This document shows, one piece after another, positions 44,442 to 53,031 of a stretch of 64,000 nucleotides of DNA (position 1 is its first letter; the number at the start of each line of letters is the position of its first letter). Below the pieces are notes generated by a model, which was given only the letters and a program-made list of their open reading frames with translations, made no database searches and was not told the DNA's origin. Origin of the DNA: Flavobacteriia bacterium (GTDB lineage: Bacteria > Bacteroidota > Bacteroidia > Flavobacteriales_D > Crocinitomicaceae); assembly GCA_947462925.1 (NCBI GenBank), contig CANHQP010000003.1, positions 1 through 64,000 on the forward strand, given 5' to 3'. A program made the translations under genes and the position numbers.

Positions 44442-47354
44442 CTACTTTCTTATCAGATGGAAAAACCCTTGCTTGGTAATTTCTTTTCCATTCTTGGTTT
44501 CCGCAACCACCGAATAAAAATAAACTCCTTCACTAGCTTCATTTCCATTGACTTTACCATCCCAAGAACCAAACACATTGTCATATTCATACATTAAGGC
44601 ACCCCATCTATTGAAAATCTGACACTTGAAGGTTTTAAATCCATTCGGTTGTTGAATTGATGTCCAAACTGGATTCTGCGGATCTCCATCAGGTGTAAAA
44701 ACATTTGGAAAATCAATTACACATACATCAGCTGTTAAATAAGCGCTATCAAGGTAAGTGCCACATTCATTTGTGCCAAGAAGTGAATAATATCCTTGAT
44801 CTGATACAATCGCTTGCGGACCTACCGCTCCAGTACTCCATACATAACTATCAATAAATCCTAGATCAAATGCACTCATTGTAGCAGGTTCTCCAATACA
44901 AGTAACCAAATCTTCTAAACTAAACCATGGATAAGGTGTGAACTTAATTTGAACAGTATCTGTATCGTCACAACCAGACTCAGTATAAATGAATGTATAA
45001 GTTCCATAAGTTGTAATTGTTACACTTGTTTGCAATGAATCTTGATCAGAGAATACTGGCGGAGTAGTAGTTGAAGGACCTCCAATTACTGCCCAATTTC
45101 CATCAGGAAAACCTACATTTAAAACCAAACCAATTGAATCACCACAAACATCTGGATAATCAAATAAATTTGTTTCTGGTTGTGTTGCAATGGTAAAAGT
45201 GGTATCATTAGTACATCCCAATAAAGTTGTATAGCTCGCAGTATAAGTACCTTGATACAAGTTAGCTGTAAATAATGTATCTAAATTAGGAAATACCAAT
45301 CCCCAATGAAATTCAGAAACCTGGGCTGAATCCTTGAAAACCAAATATTCAGTTTCAAAAGGACAATTAAAAAAGTCGGAATCAAAATCAAATGGCGGCA
45401 ATTCAACGACGGTTATCGTAGCAGTATCTTTATCTGTGCAGGACGTGTCCGAATAGACTAAATTATAAACTCCTGTTGTGGGAAAGGTGAAGGTTGTGTT
45501 CACGTTATTAGCCTGAAATGTTGGTGTTCCAGCACTTGAATAAAACGACCATTGTCCATCATTTGTACCTGTACTCAAAGTAGATGTGTAAGTGTATTGA
45601 CAAATTGCTGAAGGAATATTCAAAACAATTGGCTGTTTCACGGTAATTGCAACAGTTGTATCATAAAAACATCCATAATCATCTTCTACAACATAAGTAT
45701 AGCTGTACACTCCAGGTCCTGGAGGTTGCACAGTGATTAAAGTATCATTCATCCCTGAAATAATTGTTGGATCATTCATCCAATATTCATCAACTACGAA
45801 ATTGGAATAGCTTTCATTGTTTGGATATAAATCAGAATTAAAATAGATTCCCCACTGAAAGATATAACCGTCATCAATACCTTGATTATCTTGAACTGTG
45901 ATTGTCCAATCACCATTTAAAGGACATCCAACAAAACCACTTAAAGCACCATCCGGCAAATAAACTCCATTTGGATTCATCGAAGTATTTCCATAATCGT
46001 TTACAATAGTATATCCAGCAGTATTTTCATCACAAATAGTACCCAAGGTTGCATTTGTTTCCGAAAAACAGTATGTCCATACAGGACTTCCTGGCGCACC
46101 TCCATCTATATCAGTGTCATTCCCTAAAGAAGTACCAATCCCGTTACCACAACCACCTGGAACCAATTGACTCCAACCACCCGGATTTTGATTATATGCA
46201 TTCATCAAGGAAACTGTTTGCCCATTTGGACAAGTCAAAACAATTTCCAAATCTCCTATGTATGAATGCTCGATATCTAAGCAAATTTGTTGTAAATCAG
46301 CAGGATCTGTAAAAGTAGTTGTTGCATCAAAATCTGTAATGGAAATTGAAGTTGAATACTGCGAACCAGAACCATCAGGCAAGAAGGTCAATCCAGCAAA
46401 TACACCTCCAAAAAGGAAATTCCCCTCTGGGATTTGAATTCCTACAGTATCTGTTGGCGTAACTCCTCCCACTAGATAACCAAGTTCATTGATACAAATA
46501 AGGTCATCTACTGGACCAGTACCATTAAAATTTGGCTGTTGAGAAACCCTGACCTTACAAGTAATTCTATTAATTTGTGGGAAAATATCAGTAATTCTTA
46601 GATCTACAAAAAAGCCAGAACGTTGTGTTGGTGTGAACCAAATTGAATCATTCGGAAATTGTCCAACACCACCACTAATTGACCATTCATAATCACAGTT
46701 ACCAACATTTTGTGAATACCCAAAACCTACAGATTCAAGAGAATAAGGAAAAAGAGGTTTAGCGATAAACAAAATTGAATCTCCTAAACAAATATCAACA
46801 TATCCAGTATCTAAGGGATTCAAAACATTTGCACCAACTCCATTTCTAAAAGCCTCAATGTGAGGAAAAAATGGTTGAGGTGGATTATCACAAGCAGCAT
46901 GAGCATCCCAACCTGTACCTTCATTTGCGCCGTCTGAAATAAAAACTAAGGTTAAACAACCTGTAGGATTATTTTCAAAAGAAGCCTGCACGAAAACACC
47001 TGTCGGATTTGTTGCTGAATTATATGCGCCAATCAATGGTGATGAAGTATTCGGTCCATCATACACATACAAAGTATCACTTGGATGAATATCAAATGTG
47101 TAACCAATATTAACAGCAAATGCGATTGAAACTTTAGAACCTTGAGTCAAATCTGGACAAAGTACATACGTCTCATTCATATTTGGCGCATAGTTTCCTG
47201 CACCGTCTGTAAAATTCAAGGTTATTGGATTGATTGACCCACAATCTAATGGGTTAGCTTGATCAAAGTCCGGGCCAGTGATAACTAATTGTGCGTTTAC
47301 GTTTACAGAAACTAGCGCAATGAAAGCTCCAAAAAATAGTTTTAACTTTTTCAT
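44442..47354 (-). CDS. CUB/P-domain surface protein with T9SS type B sorting domain (paralogue)
   Basis: 970 residues, collinear with the 1125-residue neighbour: signal peptide ending VNVNAQ, CUB-like domain (DTLYVYDGPNTSSPL, GCLTLVFISDG), P-domain (ICLDIEHSYIGDLEIVLTCP, FVGCPLNGDWTITVQDN) and PKD-like segments (YTYVVEDDYGCFYDTTVA). It has one ~155-residue module (ETNLFDYPDVCGDSIG) and the type B sorting domain CVIDFPNVFTPDGDPQNP with GFFHLIRK. The length difference is accounted for by a single extra module in the neighbour. It follows its small secreted partner gene by 4 nt. Confidence 0.92.
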   Translation of the reverse strand: MKKLKLFFGAFIALVSVNVNAQLVITGPDFDQANPLDCGSINPITLNFTDGAGNYAPNMNETYVLCPDLTQGSKVSIAFAVNIGYTFDIHPSDTLYVYDGPNTSSPLIGAYNSATNPTGVFVQASFENNPTGCLTLVFISDGANEGTGWDAHAACDNPPQPFFPHIEAFRNGVGANVLNPLDTGYVDICLGDSILFIAKPLFPYSLESVGFGYSQNVGNCDYEWSISGGVGQFPNDSIWFTPTQRSGFFVDLRITDIFPQINRITCKVRVSQQPNFNGTGPVDDLICINELGYLVGGVTPTDTVGIQIPEGNFLFGGVFAGLTFLPDGSGSQYSTSISITDFDATTTFTDPADLQQICLDIEHSYIGDLEIVLTCPNGQTVSLMNAYNQNPGGWSQLVPGGCGNGIGTSLGNDTDIDGGAPGSPVWTYCFSETNATLGTICDENTAGYTIVNDYGNTSMNPNGVYLPDGALSGFVGCPLNGDWTITVQDNQGIDDGYIFQWGIYFNSDLYPNNESYSNFVVDEYWMNDPTIISGMNDTLITVQPPGPGVYSYTYVVEDDYGCFYDTTVAITVKQPIVLNIPSAICQYTYTSTLSTGTNDGQWSFYSSAGTPTFQANNVNTTFTFPTTGVYNLVYSDTSCTDKDTATITVVELPPFDFDSDFFNCPFETEYLVFKDSAQVSEFHWGLVFPNLDTLFTANLYQGTYTASYTTLLGCTNDTTFTIATQPETNLFDYPDVCGDSIGLVLNVGFPDGNWAVIGGPSTTTPPVFSDQDSLQTSVTITTYGTYTFIYTESGCDDTDTVQIKFTPYPWFSLEDLVTCIGEPATMSAFDLGFIDSYVWSTGAVGPQAIVSDQGYYSLLGTNECGTYLDSAYLTADVCVIDFPNVFTPDGDPQNPVWTSIQQPNGFKTFKCQIFNRWGALMYEYDNVFGSWDGKVNGNEASEGVYFYSVVAETKNGKEITKQGFFHLIRK

Positions 47355-47358
47355 CGAT

Positions 47359-47715
47359 TTATTTTTTAGAATTTTGGTGGTTTAGTCTCAAAACGAAAAG
47401 TGATTTTACAGCTAAAATCTGATCAGAACCTTCAATTTTGAAGTATTGAGTTTCATTTTCTTTCAATGTAATCCCACATTCCTTAAAAGTTGGAACTTTA
47501 TTGCCTTTCAACTTTTGCACAGTCCCAGCAAATTTGATTGATTTATCACCACTATTTTGAATCAAACTTGTCGCATTTTTTAGACAATATTTATCAAAAC
47601 TTTCAGTAGATTGCTGTTTTGATTCTGTTTTTGAAGGCTGAATTGCCTTTGAATTTTGACTAAATGTACAAATCGGAAAAACGACCGCACAAAAGATTAC
47701 GATAAGCTTTATCAT
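47359..47715 (-). CDS. Small secreted protein paired with type B cargo gene (copy 2)
   Basis: 118 residues. Signal peptide (LIVIFCAVVFPICTFSQ), then a Gln/Ser/Lys-rich stretch and a beta-rich C-terminus containing TQYFKIEGSDQILAV, which resembles the end of the 125-residue protein at 43913. Two cysteines in the mature part could form a disulphide. Only 4 nt separate it from the 970-residue cargo gene, so translation is probably coupled. Function unknown; a chaperone, adaptor or subunit of the cargo is possible but unsupported. Confidence 0.75.
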   Translation of the reverse strand: MIKLIVIFCAVVFPICTFSQNSKAIQPSKTESKQQSTESFDKYCLKNATSLIQNSGDKSIKFAGTVQKLKGNKVPTFKECGITLKENETQYFKIEGSDQILAVKSLFVLRLNHQNSKK

Positions 47716-47908
47716 CTTAAAATTGATTTAAATAATTGAATATCAAATTTATTTTCAAATATTAGTAGTTTCAACTATTCTCATGAAATCTCAAAAGCAA
47801 TAGCTGGTTTGGAGACGAAATTAACACAAAAAAAGTTGCACAACAATTTTACATCAATTTATATTGATGACAAACTAAATTTTAAGAATTCTACTAAAAA
47901 TAGATTTT

Positions 47909-48583
47909 TTAATACTGCTTAAAGTAATAAGTGAATCCAAAACCGAAGGTCATGAATTGTGTGTTTTTACTGAATTCACTTGCAGAGTATCCTCCCGAAG
48001 ATTTAATTCCCAAGTTGGTAGTATTGAAATCATTTCCCGAATAAGTGTATCCAACTACAAATCTATAAGATGTAAACTCCCCAGAAGTCAACACTAATCC
48101 AATTGTAGGCTCGATGAAAAAAGCGTTATCTACAAATGGTCCACCGAGGTTCGTTGCGTTTGAATCTGTCGCAAATTGATTTGAATTGTATCCTATTTTT
48201 AATCCGTAATCTGTGCCAAAACGCATGGAATGAAATTTTTCATAGCCAACTTTCACAAACCCACCTGCTGAATGAAAACCTCCTGTTACTTTTTCTGGAA
48301 CCCTGAATGGATTTACTTTAAAATAATTGTAGTTTGCTCCGATTCCGAATGCCAAATGATTTTTCAACGTGAATTGATAATACGGGGAAATTCGCACGAG
48401 CCCTTGCATCATTGACTGAAAAGCCTTGTTAGAAGTTCCAACAGGTAAACCGAGTTCGATGGTAAATGAATGTTTAGGTATAATGTCGCCGTAAATATTT
48501 TCATCCATATCGTAATCATCTTCTTGAGAATAAGCACTCATTGACAAAGCTATACAAGTAACAAACAACCAAATATTTTTCAT
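47909..48583 (-). CDS. Outer-membrane beta-barrel protein
   Basis: About 224 residues. I start at the ATG at 48583, which gives a proper signal peptide (MKNIWLFVTCIALSMSAYSQ); a start at 48607 only adds charged residues in front. The mature part alternates hydrophobic and polar residues in strands ending in aromatic residues (HLAFGIGANYNYF, RFVVGYTYSGN, QFMTFGFGFTYYFKQY). A terminal aromatic signature is typical of barrels inserted by the BAM complex. No closer family is recognised. It is upstream of the secreted cassettes in the same orientation but 193 bp away, so partnership is not shown. Confidence 0.8.
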   Translation of the reverse strand: MKNIWLFVTCIALSMSAYSQEDDYDMDENIYGDIIPKHSFTIELGLPVGTSNKAFQSMMQGLVRISPYYQFTLKNHLAFGIGANYNYFKVNPFRVPEKVTGGFHSAGGFVKVGYEKFHSMRFGTDYGLKIGYNSNQFATDSNATNLGGPFVDNAFFIEPTIGLVLTSGEFTSYRFVVGYTYSGNDFNTTNLGIKSSGGYSASEFSKNTQFMTFGFGFTYYFKQY

Positions 48584-48666
48584 GACTTTATTTATTTTAA
48601 ATTTCAAAACGTTGAAAACTTAAGTTTTATTAGAAAATCTACAACTTTTTTTTGGGACAAAAACAA

Positions 48667-50442
48667 TTAATCAACCAATTGCATTCTCTTTAATAAAAAA
48701 GACGCATTCATATTTTGACAGATGCCTGATTTCATTCGGTAATCAAAAAATAAATTTTCTCCTTCAATAGTTGAATCAAAGCAGGCGTTGGTAAATGCCT
48801 TACTTTCAATCGATAACTCACACAATGACAAATCATGCGTTGCTATAATTCCTTTTGCTCCTTTGGATTGTAATTTTTTCAAAAACTTTTTAGAACCTTC
48901 TTCTTTGTCTTTGCTATTCGTGCCCTTCAAAATTTCATCCAACAGAATAAAAACAGCTTGATTTTGATTCAATGCATCCATGATAAACTTCAACCTCATC
49001 AATTCAGCATGAAAATAGGAACTTTCATTGGATAAATCGTCCGATGTTCGCATGCTCGAATAGAGTTTCACTTTGGGAATCTTAGCAATATCCGCAAACA
49101 CAGGAAATCCAGCATTGGCAAAAACAAAAGTCAATCCTAAAGACCTTAAAAAGGTACTTTTTCCAGCCATATTGGGACCTGTCAAAATTATGAATTGATT
49201 ATTTTCATTCATTTCAACTTCATTGGAAATCGCTTTAGCACTATTCAACAAAGGATGAATCAAACCGCTGATTTGAATTGACATATCATTTGAAAAATCT
49301 GCAAAAGTAGCGTTTGGAGCATTGAATTTAACAGTTGCACCTGAAATGTAAACCTCTAGTTTAACCAAAATTTCCTCCCATTCCAAAAATGCATTTTGAT
49401 ACTTCGCTTTCCATTTTTCCAAAGAATTTCTTTGAATTAAATCCCAAGCAAAAAAGATATTCAATGGTATCGAAATCAATATATTCATTCTTAAATCCAA
49501 CTGCTTGTTGATATTTAAAAACTTTCTCAAACCTAAAACTGCATTTAACTCACCTTTATCAAACTCATTTTTAATAGCTTGCAAAGATTCATTTTCAATC
49601 TTCAATTCATTCAATGCTTGAATTTGATCTAACATAACTGCTGCTTTGGCTGCATATTTACTCACCGATTCAGCTATTACATTTGTAGATTTCACCAATC
49701 TTCCAGTAATTGACATGGAAACAGAAATACTAATCCCAAAAACCATAGATGAAATCAAATCAAAATTATATAATATCAAAGCAGGAATTGAAAATGAGGG
49801 AATAACAAATATCATCCACTTCATCCATTTCGGATTGTTTATTTTTTGATCGAACCAATTTTTAAAACTTTGATTCACTCCTTTTTCGCGGCTATTTATC
49901 GAACCAGAAATTCGGAACTTTTGCGTCCAAGAAATTTCTTGAGACAAAGCTTCAATAATTTGATTATTGTATTTTGGATTTTGGATTCCATCTAGAAGCA
50001 AAGATGCTAAAGCATTTTTCCCCTGCGTAGAAACTGTTCTATTTAAAAATCCAAAAACTCCTTTTGGTGCAAATAAGTCTAAATCGTTAGAAAATGGATG
50101 TATTCCACTTTGAAACTCTTTCCCAGCATCAAAACTACTCCAATCACCATGTAGCGCTAATATTTCATTTTCATTAATTCTTTTAAGTTCTTTCGCTTTT
50201 TCAAGTGCTAATTTCGCATCAACAGAAAGAGAAACCATCACTAAAAAGGCAGTAATTCCAATAATTAAAACAAGACTAAAAATGAAAGTATTTCCCCAAA
50301 AAAGGTAAAGAGCACTTCCAAATATGGCAAAAACAAACAAACGCAAGAAAGTAAACAACCTCACTTTTTTAAAACTTACTTGAATTAAACTTTCCGCTAT
50401 TTGAAGTTGTTGTTTGTAAAATGTTTCTGCCTGCATTTTCAT
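48667..50442 (-). CDS. Membrane-anchored MutS-family ATPase
   Basis: 591 residues. Two hydrophobic hairpins (about 30-70 and 200-245, e.g. TFIFSLVLIIGITAFLVMV) suggest four membrane segments. A helical MutS-like connector follows. The MutS ABC ATPase (about 390-580) has Walker A LTGPNMAGKSTFLRSLG, signature region RTSDDLSNESSYFHAEL, Walker B FILLDEILKGTN and ATHDLSL. The mismatch-recognition domain I (Phe-x-Glu) is absent, so this is not the repair MutS. Such MutS-related proteins are frequent in Bacteroidota, but their role is not known to me. Standalone gene. Confidence 0.88.
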   Translation of the reverse strand: MKMQAETFYKQQLQIAESLIQVSFKKVRLFTFLRLFVFAIFGSALYLFWGNTFIFSLVLIIGITAFLVMVSLSVDAKLALEKAKELKRINENEILALHGDWSSFDAGKEFQSGIHPFSNDLDLFAPKGVFGFLNRTVSTQGKNALASLLLDGIQNPKYNNQIIEALSQEISWTQKFRISGSINSREKGVNQSFKNWFDQKINNPKWMKWMIFVIPSFSIPALILYNFDLISSMVFGISISVSMSITGRLVKSTNVIAESVSKYAAKAAVMLDQIQALNELKIENESLQAIKNEFDKGELNAVLGLRKFLNINKQLDLRMNILISIPLNIFFAWDLIQRNSLEKWKAKYQNAFLEWEEILVKLEVYISGATVKFNAPNATFADFSNDMSIQISGLIHPLLNSAKAISNEVEMNENNQFIILTGPNMAGKSTFLRSLGLTFVFANAGFPVFADIAKIPKVKLYSSMRTSDDLSNESSYFHAELMRLKFIMDALNQNQAVFILLDEILKGTNSKDKEEGSKKFLKKLQSKGAKGIIATHDLSLCELSIESKAFTNACFDSTIEGENLFFDYRMKSGICQNMNASFLLKRMQLVD

Positions 50443-50539
50443 TGATAATTTAGAGTAAAATTAATCACTTTGTATCATTCACATTGCAAAAATGGATTTA
50501 TTCTTCGTTTACTTTATTTGTGAAGCCGTCAAACATTAA

Positions 50540-51778
50540 TTAATTCGACACAATAAATTTTCTAGTTAATCTTTTTGTTTCAAAAACCATATGTAGGAAA
50601 TAAATACCGTCATTGACATTTTCCAAATTAATATCAGAAATAAAACCAGCTGACGAAAATATATTTTCCCCTTGTATATCGAACACAAAAACCATGACTA
50701 TTTCATCTTTATTCCCTGTAAAATCAATTTTAAAATTACTTTTTCCTGGATTTGGGAATATGCTTAAATCTGTATCACTGCAAAAGCAATTTTCTATTGA
50801 AATTGGACTAAAATTTCTAATCATTCCGTTAAAGTCCGTCTGTCTCAACCTATAATAAGAAATCCCAAAAAAGCGCATATAATCGACTAATGAGTAATTA
50901 TTTATTTTAGCAGAATTTCCTGAAGCAAAGACATTTCCAACAATAAACCAATCTACCCCATTTTTACTTCTTTCTACTGAAAAGAAATTACTATTATTTT
51001 CAGATGCTGTAGACCAATTCAAAGTGATAAAATCATCTCCACAACTAGCTTTAAAAAAAAGTAAATCAACAGGCAATGGAATAATTGAAGCAAAAATACA
51101 ATCCGTTGATTTAGTAGCTACAATCTGATCAATTGAAATTGCACCAGTTGTTGAATACAATCTTCCTTCTAAATCACCTCCTGAAGCCATTGTAACTGCA
51201 CCGTTATTTGAGACCATGGTTCCTTTCATTTTTGTTGATGCTGCCATAGAAATTGCTCCTTCTACAAGCCAATAAACATTGCATGCTGTTGCACTATTCA
51301 TAAGTACAACCGCAGCACCAGCGCTAGTGGTGAAAGCTCCATCAAATTTCAATAGAAAAACGGCACTTGAATCCCCTTCCCCATCCAAAATTAGGTTGCC
51401 AGCAAGAGATCCTGCAGCATTAATCAAATAAACACCAGGAGACAGAACTTCTTCATTTCCAAATACAGGAATGTGAGCTGAATTTGTTGACGCGATGAAA
51501 GAAAGTTGATTATAGAAAATATTTAAATCGATTTTTGCCTGTTCGGTAATTACATCTTCATTATAGAATAAACCTGAAACGTTGGACGTCTCAAAACCAC
51601 TTATTGCTCCAATATCTGCACCAACATGCCCAGTTAAAGTGGAAATCCCAACATTACTGACTGCCCCATTGCTGGTAAATATTACAAAATCAAACAAAGT
51701 ACCGAGATTCAGAACTTGTGCAAAAAGGAAATTTTGAAAAGTGATAAACACAAGAAAAACAAAATAGAACTTTTTCAT
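50540..51778 (-). CDS. DUF3494 ice-binding-like protein with T9SS type A sorting domain
   Basis: About 412 residues. The ATG at 51778 gives a signal peptide ending LFAQ. About residues 25-215 form a DUF3494 beta-helix (FVIFTSNGAVSNVG, TGHVGADIGAI, VYWLVEGAISMAAST, GTMVSNNGAVTMA), the fold of type 1 ice-binding proteins. PLPVDLLFF and YYRLRQTDFNG lead into the type A sorting domain (IFPNPGKSNFKIDF ... GIYFLHMVF). Many DUF3494 proteins bind ice, and others act as adhesins, so the activity is inferred. Standalone gene. Confidence 0.9.
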   Translation of the reverse strand: MKKFYFVFLVFITFQNFLFAQVLNLGTLFDFVIFTSNGAVSNVGISTLTGHVGADIGAISGFETSNVSGLFYNEDVITEQAKIDLNIFYNQLSFIASTNSAHIPVFGNEEVLSPGVYLINAAGSLAGNLILDGEGDSSAVFLLKFDGAFTTSAGAAVVLMNSATACNVYWLVEGAISMAASTKMKGTMVSNNGAVTMASGGDLEGRLYSTTGAISIDQIVATKSTDCIFASIIPLPVDLLFFKASCGDDFITLNWSTASENNSNFFSVERSKNGVDWFIVGNVFASGNSAKINNYSLVDYMRFFGISYYRLRQTDFNGMIRNFSPISIENCFCSDTDLSIFPNPGKSNFKIDFTGNKDEIVMVFVFDIQGENIFSSAGFISDINLENVNDGIYFLHMVFETKRLTRKFIVSN

Positions 51779-52031
51779 AATCAAACAAATAGAATGAATG
51801 GCAATTTACATCTTAATGAAGAAAAGTAATTTCAAATTAATCCATTTAAAATCGTTATTTTATAAATAAAAAAAGAAAGTGCAATTTCATAGCTAATGTC
51901 TTTTAATGAAGTATTATAGGTGTATCTTCTGCTTTATGTTAATATTCTTAAAAACTAATGAAGTGAATTTGTATTTTTGCAGTACTGATAAAATTCAGAG
52001 AAAATAAACTTTAAATGAACCTTTTTTGAAA

Positions 52032-52430
52032 ATGACAAATCAAGAACTTATTCAACTATATTACAGACACTTCAATGCGCAGAACTGGAATGGAATGCTT
52101 TCATTGGTTTCAGATAATATTAGACATGAACCGAATCAAAGTGAACCTAGACTCGGAATTGAAAAATTCAAAGAATTCTTAAAAAAAATGGATGAATGCT
52201 ATGAGGAAAAGTTAACTGATATGATTTTTTACTCTGAAGTGTCTGGACAAAAGTTTGCCTGTGAATTTATTGTAAACGGAAAATACAAAAAAGGTGAAGG
52301 AGGACTTCCAACAGCTCATGGGCAATCTTATGTTTTACCCGCATCCGCTTTTTTGACAGTTGAAAATGGTAAAATCACAAGAGTTGCAACCAACTACAAT
52401 CTGGAAAAATGGATTGATTTAGTTTCTTAG
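52032..52430 (+). CDS. NTF2-like / ketosteroid-isomerase-related protein
   Basis: About 132 residues of SnoaL/NTF2 fold: NQELIQLYYRHFNAQNWNGM, DNIRHEPNQSEPRLG, a FACEFIVNGKYKKGEGGLP strand region and a C-terminal VENGKITRVATNYNLEKW. Such proteins form cone-shaped dimers; the reaction is unknown. I use the ATG at 52032; a TTG two codons upstream is less likely. First gene of a three-gene unit with only 1 nt to the acetyltransferase gene. I remember this gene neighbouring the same GNAT and nitrilase pair in other Bacteroidota. Confidence 0.8.
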   Translation: MTNQELIQLYYRHFNAQNWNGMLSLVSDNIRHEPNQSEPRLGIEKFKEFLKKMDECYEEKLTDMIFYSEVSGQKFACEFIVNGKYKKGEGGLPTAHGQSYVLPASAFLTVENGKITRVATNYNLEKWIDLVS

Positions 52431-52431
52431 A

Positions 52432-53031
52432 ATGACTGAATTTAAATTCGTTCAAAAAATCGGGAAAGAAATCGAAACTGTTGTCTCTGATTTTGCACAA
52501 TTGAGAATTACAGTATTTGCTGAATTTCCTTACTTATATGATGGAAATCTCGAATATGAAAAAGATTATATTCAAACTTATTCTCAGTCTGAAAAGTCGT
52601 TTTTCTTCGGTATTTATTTACAAGATGAATTAGTTGGTGCCACAACCTGTTTGCCTCTGAGTGATGAAACTGATGAAATCAAAAGGCCTTTTTTTGATGC
52701 AAAAATCGATGTAAAGCAAGTTTTCTATTTTGGCGAAAGCATCATTTTACAAAAATTCAGAGGTCAAGGATTTGGAAAATTGTTTTTTGATGAACGAGAA
52801 CAATATGCAGCAAAGTTTAAGGAAATTAAATTTACCACTTTTTGTGCAGTTGAAAGACCTAGCAATCATCCTTTGAAACCAGAAAATTACCGACCAAACG
52901 ATTTATTTTGGACAAAAAGAAAGTATATCAAAAGACCAGAATTATCTTGTGAAATGAAATGGCTCGATAAAACCGAAACAACTGAAACATCGAAAAAATT
53001 AACTTTCTGGATCAAATCCCTTGAACGATGA
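52432..53031 (+). CDS. GNAT-family N-acetyltransferase
   Basis: 199 residues. The acetyl-CoA site is seen in GESIILQKFRGQGFGKLFFDE (R/Q-x-x-G-x-G/A pattern). The N-terminal strand-helix LRITVFAEFPYLYDG and the C-terminal ELSCEMKWLDKT ... KLTFWIKSL are typical of the group encoded next to carbon-nitrogen hydrolases. The substrate is unknown. Its stop overlaps the start of the nitrilase gene as ATGA, so translation is coupled. Confidence 0.85.
   Translation: MTEFKFVQKIGKEIETVVSDFAQLRITVFAEFPYLYDGNLEYEKDYIQTYSQSEKSFFFGIYLQDELVGATTCLPLSDETDEIKRPFFDAKIDVKQVFYFGESIILQKFRGQGFGKLFFDEREQYAAKFKEIKFTTFCAVERPSNHPLKPENYRPNDLFWTKRKYIKRPELSCEMKWLDKTETTETSKKLTFWIKSLER

Noticed and set aside
48667-50442. Mismatch-repair mutS or mutS2
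   Set aside because: The Phe-x-Glu mismatch-binding domain of MutS and the Smr domain of MutS2 are both absent, while predicted membrane hairpins are present.
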